From a virus: a DNA stretch of 26,101 nucleotides. The notes under the pieces were generated by a model. That model did no database searches. It had not been told where the DNA came from and saw only the letters and a program-made list of their open reading frames with translations. The DNA lies in IMG/VR virus record IMGVR_UViG_3300024505_000086, positions 1-26,101 of that record. One strand, 5' to 3'. Below are positions 7,912-14,615 of this stretch, in pieces (the first letter of the stretch is position 1; the number at the start of each line of letters is the position of its first letter). The position numbers and the translations under genes were made by a program.

Positions 7912-8463
7912 ATGCCGCTCAAAAAAGGCTCATCGCAGAAAACCATCAGCGCTAACATCAGCGAGCTTATGGGAACGGGTCGTCCTCAGAAGCAGGCGGT
8001 CGCCATTGCTCTTGATGTGGCTCGGCGCAAAAGGGCGGAAGGTGGAAAGATTAAACCGCCGCCGCCAAAAGTGACGACCGAAAAGACGCACAGTGGACCG
8101 ATTCGCAGCCCGGTCGCTGGTAGGACCGACCATCTGCCTATGCATGTGGTATCAGGCTCTTACGTTATTCCTGCCGACATAATCTCGGCTATGGGCGAAG
8201 GGAACACTGAGGCAGGGTTCCGAATCGCTAAGAAAATCTTCAGCCAGCCCGGCGGCGCGCCGATGGATGAAGGTGAAGCTGAAGGGTCGCCGGTGCCGAT
8301 TATCGCTGCTGGCGGCGAATATGTGATCCACCCTCGCGATATTCGCTGGATTGGGGGCGGCGATATAGATGCGGGGCATAAAGGATTGGATGATTTTGTC
8401 GTGCAAATGCGCGCCAAAACCGTGAAGACATTGAAAAATCTTCCCGGCCCGAAGAAGGACTAA
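7912..8463 (+). CDS. DUF6496-like phage hypothetical protein
   Basis: 183 residues. The N-terminal 40 residues (KKGSSQKTISANISELM ... GRPQKQAVAIALDVARR) are the short motif often grouped as DUF6496 in phage proteins. After a proline-rich linker the remainder contains two similar glycine-flanked strand motifs, VVSGSYVIPADIISAMG and AAGGEYVIHPRDIRWIGGGD, which look like an internal duplication of one small unit. The protein is found near virion assembly genes in related phages and may be a minor structural or assembly factor; function unknown. It shares the AEGGK-type linker with other virion proteins in this window. Confidence 0.7.
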   Translation: MPLKKGSSQKTISANISELMGTGRPQKQAVAIALDVARRKRAEGGKIKPPPPKVTTEKTHSGPIRSPVAGRTDHLPMHVVSGSYVIPADIISAMGEGNTEAGFRIAKKIFSQPGGAPMDEGEAEGSPVPIIAAGGEYVIHPRDIRWIGGGDIDAGHKGLDDFVVQMRAKTVKTLKNLPGPKKD

Positions 8464-8491
8464 TCTGACAGTTAGGGGGAAAAATGTCAGA
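8464..8491 (+). promoter_or_regulatory. Possible mRNA hairpin around the GNAT-like gene start
   Basis: TCTGACA at 8464-8470 is a perfect inverted match to TGTCAGA at 8485-8491. The 14-base loop holds the AGGGGGA ribosome site, and the stem takes in part of the ATG start codon at 8484-8486. Seven pairs with a large loop is only moderately stable, so translational control is a suggestion. Confidence 0.3.
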
Positions 8492-8981
8492 AGATGAAGA
8501 TGCTGGCCTAATCATTCGGATTGGGACGCCGGCGGACTTGGATGACGTGATGGAAGCTGCGGTCGAGGCGGTTCGGGAAATAGGGCTTATGGAGCCTGAT
8601 CCAGAACGTCTTTTGCAGGATGTGTGGCCGGCTTTGAACCAAGACCGGGGGTTAATTGGAATTATTTCCAAACCCGGTGGCAAAGCCGAGGGCGGGGTTC
8701 TTCTGCGCGTCGGGAAAATGTGGTATTCAGATCAAGACGTTCTGGAGGAAAGGGTTATTTTTATCCCTCCCCAGTACAGGAGCGTTAAGGGGGGCCGGGC
8801 GAGACGGCTTTGTGAGTTCTCGAAGAAAACCGCTGAAGACCTTGGGCTGCCGCTGCTTATAGGTGTGATGTCTACGGTTAGGACGGAGGCAAAAATAAAG
8901 ATGTACCAGCGTCATTTTGGAAAACCCAAAGGCGCGGTGTTTCTTTACAATGCTCCCCAATTAACGCCGAGAGGGAATTAG
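8484..8981 (+). CDS. GNAT-like acetyltransferase in the virion gene block
   Basis: 165 residues with ATG 8484 behind AGGGGGA. The fold pattern is that of GNAT proteins: an N-terminal LIIRIGTPADLDDVMEAAVEAV strand-helix, a central sheet (GGVLLRVGKMWYSD and ERVIFIPPQYRS), the acetyl-CoA pyrophosphate-binding loop region QYRSVKGGRARRL leading into a helix, and a closing MYQRHFGKPKGAVFLYN. In GNATs this loop reads Q/R-x-x-G-x-G/A; here RSVKGGRA is a reasonable but not perfect match. Similar proteins often occur among the structural genes of podoviruses of Alphaproteobacteria. The acceptor is unknown and a purely structural or assembly role is possible. Its stop lies 1 base before the next start. 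Confidence 0.72.
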   Translation: MSEDEDAGLIIRIGTPADLDDVMEAAVEAVREIGLMEPDPERLLQDVWPALNQDRGLIGIISKPGGKAEGGVLLRVGKMWYSDQDVLEERVIFIPPQYRSVKGGRARRLCEFSKKTAEDLGLPLLIGVMSTVRTEAKIKMYQRHFGKPKGAVFLYNAPQLTPRGN

Positions 8982-8982
8982 A

Positions 8983-11900
8983 ATGTGCGGTGGCGGAACA
9001 ACTTCCACACAAACGGTTCAAATCCCGCCCGAGGTTTTAGAGAACTATAGAGAGGTCTTTGCGCGCGGCAAACAAGCCGCCTCGCAGCCTTTCGTTCCCT
9101 ACTCTGCCGATCCCAGCGCCTTTGTCGCTGAGATGACCCCTACCCAGCAGGCTGCGATTGAGAACATCAACGCCTCTGTTGGTATGGCCCAGCCTTCGCT
9201 CTATGCCGGCCAGCAAGCCATTGCTAGCGGCATGGGTCAGGCTAATCCCCTTGTTTATGGCTCTCTTGGCACCGGAGAAGCCGGTCTCGGGGCCGCCACG
9301 GGCTTGTACCGTGGCGCTATCCCTATGATTGGGCAGGCATATGGCATGGGTCAGCAGTATGCTGGCGCAGCTATGCCTATGCTTTATGCCGGCGCTGGTC
9401 CGGTTAATGCCGGCCCGCTGACGCAAGCCGAGATCGCGCAGTATCAGTCTCCTTACACTGAAGCTGTAGCTCAGTCTACGATGCGTAACCTGCGGCAGCA
9501 GCAGGAAGAAGAACGTCAGCGGGAGATCGGTAATGCGATCCGCTCTGGCGCTTTTGGCGGCGACCGCGCTGCGATTGCCCGCGCCAATCTTATGCGTCAG
9601 CAGGAAATGGCGACCGGCCAGACCCTGTCCAACATCTATCAGCAGGGCTATGGGCAGGCCCTATCGACCGCCCAGCAGCAGCAGGCGCAGGCTTTGGCCG
9701 CAGCGCAGGCCAATCGTGCCGCGCAGGCTCAGGCGGCCCAGCAGATGGCTGCTCTTGGTCAGCAGCAGTATGCTCAAGGCCTTGGGGCGGCACAGGCCTA
9801 TGGCGGCTTTGGGCAGAACCTGTATGGGCTTGCCCAGCAGCAGGCTGCATTGCAGCAGCAGGCGGCTCAGAACCTGTATCAAATGGGCCTTGGCGGTGGT
9901 CAGGCGTATGCCGGTCTTGGCTCTCAGGCAGAGCAGCAGGCTCTTGCTGGCGCGCAGGCTCAGATGGCCGCCGGTCAGCAGCAGCAGCAGACGGAACAGG
10001 CCGCCAAGACGGCCATGTACAACCAGTTCATGCAGCAGCAGGGCTTCCCCTACCAGCAGACGCAGTTCCTCGGGAACCTTGCGATGGGCACGGGCGCGCT
10101 GTCGGGCAGCACCACGACCACGCAGAGCAGCGGTAGTGGGTTCTTCTCGGATCGCCGGCTGAAGGAAGACGCCGAGAAGATCGGCACGACCAAGGATGGC
10201 ATTCCGATCTATCGCTTTAAGTACAAGGGCGACGACCGTACTCAGATCGGCCTCATGGCTGATGAGGTTGAGAAGAAGCATCCTGAAGCCGTCGGTCTGT
10301 CGGGCGGCTACAAGACGGTCGATTACGAGAAGGCTACTGAAGATTCTGCCAAGCGCATGGCGCGCTACACTGGTGGCCTGATCCCGTCTCGTATGGGCGG
10401 CGCAGTGAATGAGCCGGGCGATTATGAATACGGCGGCCTTGTTCCGCGTGCGGGATACGCGGCTGGTGGCATCCCCGACAACACCGGCTGGCAGTATCGC
10501 GAAGAGTACAACGACTGGACGCATCCTGATCGTGAAGCCTCCATGTCTAACGAGGACTTCCAAAACATTGTTGCGCCGGGCCTTCGTGAAAAGGCTGTCG
10601 CGGACTTCTACCAACGGGAACTTGGTCGCGCACCGAAGAATGAATCTGAAACCGATTATTGGGAAAATTTGCTCGCCCAAGGAACATCCTTTGATGATGT
10701 TCAAAAGGGAATTGCCGGCTCTGAAGAAGGCAAAAACTACGACATCAAACAGGGCGTAACACCCGGAATATCGATGGGCACGGGCGCGCTGTCTAACAAT
10801 ACTGCAACTACGCAAGCCGCTGATGCAGCTAAAACAACCAATGCTTCTACGACAACTACCGCAGCAAAAACGACGGATGCCGCGAAAACTACGGCTGCTG
10901 CCGATGGCAAGGCTGCTGGCGCGCCCGCAATTCCTCCGGTTCAAAAGCCGCTGACGTATGATCCGGGTGCGTTTGTCCAAACTGGCATGCCCGTCCGCAA
11001 TAGGTACGGCTCCTACTCTGCATCTCTCGGTTCTGGTGCATCTTCGTTCTCGCCGCAGGCTGTCATCAACAACCTGTATCAGCAGAATCTTGGGCGCAAT
11101 GCCGATCCTTCTGGCATGAATTACTGGCGCAATGCTTATGCAGGCGGCGTCAGTCCTGCCGCGATTGCCGCTGCGATGCGTGCATCACCTGAATATGCGG
11201 CTGGGAACATACAGCCGTTCTCGTATCAGCCCGCAATGTCTATGTCTCCATTTGGAATGGGCACAGGCGGGATTGGCGGGTTTGGCGGTTACGGTGGCTA
11301 CGGTGGGTTTGGTGGCTTTGGCGGGTATGGTGGTTATGGCTCCCCCGCGATGGCTTCCTTTGCCTATGCCAATCCTTATGGGATGTTTGGCGGCCTTGGG
11401 GGCTACGGTGGCTTTAGCCCGATGGGTGGCTACGGCGGCTATCAGCCACTTGGGGGCTACGGCAATCTGGGCGGTTACGGCGGCTACGGCGGCGGTCTTA
11501 TGCCCACGCAGCAGTCGCAGAACCAGAACCAGCCGCAGGCTTCTTCGCAGTCCCAGCAGTCGCAGCCAGCCTCGGCTCCGACCTCTGCGCCTTCGCAGTT
11601 CAATCGCGGTGGTCGGGCGGCATACGCTAAGGGCAGCATCGTTGACTCGTACACGATGAGCGACATTCAGGCGAGCCAAGCCAACCCTTACGCGCCTTAC
11701 ATGCAGAACATGATGGGTCAGATGCCTCCGGGCGCGCAGACCTACATTCCTGCGAAATTCCTGCCTGTTCCTCGGTCTATTTTGAAGTCTGACTTCAGGC
11801 CGGAAAAGCCTATCTCGCCTTATCAAACTGCACAGCAGTGGGCGCAGCTTGGCGAAATGGCTGACAGACTGTCCTCTGAAAAGGGCCTTCCTCGTCGGGC

Positions 11901-14613
11901 ACTTTCTGCTATATCAGAGAAAGTAAAAGGGCCGGGAGAAAACACGTCTCCTACTCCGTCTCCGGGCGCGCCCCCGGCGGCTGATATGCCAGCGAAGGGT
12001 GCCAAACCGGCTGAATACGTTCGTCCGCTTGAGGATGATCAAAAGTATTCAATCCCCGGTTATGACTATCAGCACGGCGGTCTAGTGCCACATAAGAGCC
12101 TTGGCGGCGGTCTGCCCTATGGCTCGGTGTCTGGAAATCAGGGCTATATCCCCGACTCTGCTCTTGAAGAGCCGCAAATTCGCAAACTGCCGACCAATGA
12201 CGCAGAGCTTCGTGCTGCCGCCAAATCTGCCGCGCAGCCTAGCGGCCTTACTCAGCTAACGCAGGGGCTGGGCGCAGCGGATAAACTTGGGAAGCTTGGA
12301 TCGAAGGGCCTCGACAAACTCAGCACGCTTCTCGGCCCCGGTGGCGAGGCTGCTGCCGCCACGGGAATGGGCACTGCTGCATCCGAGGCTGCTGCCGCTG
12401 GTCTCGGCGCCGGCGCGGCAGAGGCTGCTGGCCTTGGTGCTGGTGCTGCTGCGGCTGGTGAAGCGGCTGCGGGCCTTGGCACGCTTGGCTCTATTGGAAC
12501 AGCCGCCGCTGAAGGGATCAGCGCACTTCTCGCTTTCCTTCCCTTTATTTCTGATAAGCGCGCCAAAGAAAACGTTCAGCCGATTGGCAAAACTAATGAT
12601 GGTCAGACCATTTATCGGTTTAACTACAAGGGTGACCCTCGCACTCAGATCGGCTTGATGGCGCAAGAGGTCGAGAAAGAGCATCCTGAAGCGGTTGGCC
12701 GCTCTGGCAAGTACAAGACGGTTGATTACAAGCTTGCGACGGAAGATGCCGCGCGTGAAGAGCGGTATTCTGGCGGCCTTGTCCCGCAGCGTTCCGGTTA
12801 TCAGGCCGGCGGGATGAGTGATGAAGACTACGCGATCCGCACTATTGCCGCTGAAATGGGTGGGAAAGACCCTGAAGAAGCGCGTGGCATCGCCGCCGTC
12901 ATTGAAAACCGCCTGAAATCTGGCCGGTGGGGCGAGAACTATAGGGATGTGGTTACGGCTAGAAGCCAATTTGAGCCGTGGAGCAATCCTGATGCGCCTA
13001 ACTATCCCATGCGTTTTGCGGCGGACAGCCCGCGCATGCAGATGGCGAGGGAAGCGTTCGCTGCTAGAAGCGAAGACCCGACTGGCGGCGCGCTAAACTT
13101 CTATGCGCCTGCCGCGCAGGCGATACTTGCACAAACGAAAGGCGACCGCGCTGCTATTCCTTCGTGGGCTAGGGATCGTGAATACACGGACATTGGTCCT
13201 ACCCGATTTGTTCGAGGCGTCGATGCTCCTCGCCCGGCTGGCCTTGTGCCCGCAGGCGAAGATCGTGTTGCGGCTGGAACTGAAGTAATCAAGCCTGCGG
13301 GCGGCCTTAAACCAAAGGAAGGTTTTTCGGCCCCTAAAGACCCGCGAGGTCAAGAGCAAACTTGGGGTGATTTCCTTACCAGCCGTCAGTTCATCATTCC
13401 TGCCCTGACTGCGTTGGGCACGATGGGAACTACCCCGACCCGTAATTTTGGCACTGCTCTTTCGGCTGGTGTGTTGGCGGGAGCGAAATCCTTCCAAGAC
13501 CTTGAAGAGAAACTTTCTGACGTTGAGAAGAAGCGCGAGGAAGTTGGCACTCAGGTTCAACAGACTGGCAAGGTTGGGATGGAAACCCGCGTCCTTGAAT
13601 CTGGCCTCTATGAGCGTCAGTGGGTGCGTGGTCGCGGCTGGTACATTCTTGACAAATCCAACCCGACGAAGCCCCCGGTTCAAATCACGGACAAAGACCT
13701 TAAGCCGCTGCCCGGATTTGAAGGCAAGGTTGAGAAGGTTCCTGTTAAGCCCGGCTCTGAGCTTCCCACTGGCGGCAAGGCAGAGGCTCCAAAGCCGTCT
13801 GAGGGCCGCCAAGAAGCGCCCAAGCCTGCGGCTGCGCCGGCTGGTCAGAAGCTCAACGTCAATACTTGGAATCCAACTGTTACGTTGCCCGACGATTATG
13901 AACCGCCGGAGCATCTGAACATCGAGATGGACCCCAAGATGAAGGAGCAGCAGGCAGCTATTGCGAAGCCAATTGTTGAAGAACAGGCTCGCAAGGCTGA
14001 GGCTGCGTATGATCAGATTTACGCCCTTGATGAGATGGATAAGCAGTTTTCAAACCTTCCAAAGGAAGGGTTCTTGGTGCCCGGTGCTTATGCTGAAGAG
14101 CGTAAGAACTTTGCGAATCGCGCGAACACCTTCATCCAAGGAATGGGCGGCAAGGCTGCGTTCAATCCTGATGATGTTGCTGCTTTGGAAAGTATTTCCA
14201 AGAACACTTTCCGTCTTGGCTCTGCTCTTGCGCGGTCTATTGGCTCGCGTGAGCCGGGCTTCATTGTGCAGCAGTCTGTGCAGGCTAACCCCGGCATTGA
14301 AAACACGCCGATGGGTTACATGCGTATTTCTGCCGGTCTTCGCGAAGCGGCAAAATATGAGCAGGACAAAGCGCAGTTTTATAACAACTACTACTCGCGC
14401 TTTGGTCATCTGAGCGGTGCGGAAGAAATGTTCCGTCAGATGAACCCGCCGCAGATGTATGCTGATAGGGCAATTCTCTCGACCGTTGATCCGAGAGACA
14501 GAGAAGCTCTGGTGAACGCTGTTCGCGATAACCCGGAAATTTTGTCTAACGCTCGTAGTAAAATTGACGGGAAATACGGCAAGGGCATCACCGACAAGAT
14601 TCTTGGGAGGTAA
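8983..14613 (+). CDS. Giant multidomain virion/ejection protein with two S74 modules and a SleB-like hydrolase
   Basis: 1876 residues, ATG 8983 behind GAGAGGGA. Domains in order: an Ala/Gln-rich helical region (1-380); a short S74 chaperone-like module (387-455, FFSDRRLKED ... RTQIGLMADEVE); a DUF4214-like module (539-586, FYQRELGRAP); Thr/Ala linker; a second DUF4214-like module (694-740, LYQQNLGRNADPSGMNYW); a Gly/Tyr/Phe-rich repeat (758-840); Gln/Ser/Pro linkers; an Ala/Gly segment; a second S74 module (1188-1262, FISDKRAKEN ... RTQIGLMAQEVE); a SleB/CwlJ-type cell-wall hydrolase (1278-1410, TIAAEMGG with probable catalytic E1291, then GIAAVIENR); and a helical C-terminal region (1460-1876). 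Large proteins with peptidoglycan hydrolases next to nozzle genes are normally ejected into the cell to form the DNA channel. Both S74 modules keep the S-D-x-R-x-K pattern of the self-cleaving family. Confidence 0.85.
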   Translation: MCGGGTTSTQTVQIPPEVLENYREVFARGKQAASQPFVPYSADPSAFVAEMTPTQQAAIENINASVGMAQPSLYAGQQAIASGMGQANPLVYGSLGTGEAGLGAATGLYRGAIPMIGQAYGMGQQYAGAAMPMLYAGAGPVNAGPLTQAEIAQYQSPYTEAVAQSTMRNLRQQQEEERQREIGNAIRSGAFGGDRAAIARANLMRQQEMATGQTLSNIYQQGYGQALSTAQQQQAQALAAAQANRAAQAQAAQQMAALGQQQYAQGLGAAQAYGGFGQNLYGLAQQQAALQQQAAQNLYQMGLGGGQAYAGLGSQAEQQALAGAQAQMAAGQQQQQTEQAAKTAMYNQFMQQQGFPYQQTQFLGNLAMGTGALSGSTTTTQSSGSGFFSDRRLKEDAEKIGTTKDGIPIYRFKYKGDDRTQIGLMADEVEKKHPEAVGLSGGYKTVDYEKATEDSAKRMARYTGGLIPSRMGGAVNEPGDYEYGGLVPRAGYAAGGIPDNTGWQYREEYNDWTHPDREASMSNEDFQNIVAPGLREKAVADFYQRELGRAPKNESETDYWENLLAQGTSFDDVQKGIAGSEEGKNYDIKQGVTPGISMGTGALSNNTATTQAADAAKTTNASTTTTAAKTTDAAKTTAAADGKAAGAPAIPPVQKPLTYDPGAFVQTGMPVRNRYGSYSASLGSGASSFSPQAVINNLYQQNLGRNADPSGMNYWRNAYAGGVSPAAIAAAMRASPEYAAGNIQPFSYQPAMSMSPFGMGTGGIGGFGGYGGYGGFGGFGGYGGYGSPAMASFAYANPYGMFGGLGGYGGFSPMGGYGGYQPLGGYGNLGGYGGYGGGLMPTQQSQNQNQPQASSQSQQSQPASAPTSAPSQFNRGGRAAYAKGSIVDSYTMSDIQASQANPYAPYMQNMMGQMPPGAQTYIPAKFLPVPRSILKSDFRPEKPISPYQTAQQWAQLGEMADRLSSEKGLPRRALSAISEKVKGPGENTSPTPSPGAPPAADMPAKGAKPAEYVRPLEDDQKYSIPGYDYQHGGLVPHKSLGGGLPYGSVSGNQGYIPDSALEEPQIRKLPTNDAELRAAAKSAAQPSGLTQLTQGLGAADKLGKLGSKGLDKLSTLLGPGGEAAAATGMGTAASEAAAAGLGAGAAEAAGLGAGAAAAGEAAAGLGTLGSIGTAAAEGISALLAFLPFISDKRAKENVQPIGKTNDGQTIYRFNYKGDPRTQIGLMAQEVEKEHPEAVGRSGKYKTVDYKLATEDAAREERYSGGLVPQRSGYQAGGMSDEDYAIRTIAAEMGGKDPEEARGIAAVIENRLKSGRWGENYRDVVTARSQFEPWSNPDAPNYPMRFAADSPRMQMAREAFAARSEDPTGGALNFYAPAAQAILAQTKGDRAAIPSWARDREYTDIGPTRFVRGVDAPRPAGLVPAGEDRVAAGTEVIKPAGGLKPKEGFSAPKDPRGQEQTWGDFLTSRQFIIPALTALGTMGTTPTRNFGTALSAGVLAGAKSFQDLEEKLSDVEKKREEVGTQVQQTGKVGMETRVLESGLYERQWVRGRGWYILDKSNPTKPPVQITDKDLKPLPGFEGKVEKVPVKPGSELPTGGKAEAPKPSEGRQEAPKPAAAPAGQKLNVNTWNPTVTLPDDYEPPEHLNIEMDPKMKEQQAAIAKPIVEEQARKAEAAYDQIYALDEMDKQFSNLPKEGFLVPGAYAEERKNFANRANTFIQGMGGKAAFNPDDVAALESISKNTFRLGSALARSIGSREPGFIVQQSVQANPGIENTPMGYMRISAGLREAAKYEQDKAQFYNNYYSRFGHLSGAEEMFRQMNPPQMYADRAILSTVDPRDREALVNAVRDNPEILSNARSKIDGKYGKGITDKILGR
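10082..10103 (+). repeat. 22-bp direct repeat, copy 1
   Basis: This 22-base sequence, encoding MGTGALS, recurs exactly at 10772-10793, 690 bases (230 codons) downstream and in the same frame of the giant virion protein gene. Together the copies bracket the first S74 module and the first DUF4214-like module. Confidence 0.85.
10772..10793 (+). repeat. 22-bp direct repeat, copy 2
   Basis: Exact second copy of the repeat at 10082-10103. The following residues (NNTATTQ against GSTTTTQ at copy 1) are also similar, so the duplication is somewhat longer at protein level than at nucleotide level. Confidence 0.85.
11254..11500 (+). repeat. Gly/Tyr/Phe-rich coding repeat in the giant virion protein
   Basis: Residues about 758-840 are degenerate GGYGG/GGFGG units encoded by repeats such as GGCTACGGTGG. 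Such low-complexity segments are usually flexible and can expand or contract by slippage. Confidence 0.8.
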
Positions 14614-14615
14614 TC

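Noticed and set aside
9661-10980. Long (439-codon) open frame on the - strand
   Set aside because: It is Arg/Leu-rich and antisense to the Gln/Ala-rich part of the giant virion gene, an expected result of GC-rich CAG and GCC codons. No domain or start signal supports it.
13093-13914. Open frame of 273 codons on the - strand
   Set aside because: Antisense to the well-supported giant virion gene, with low-complexity Arg/Ser content and no recognisable domain.
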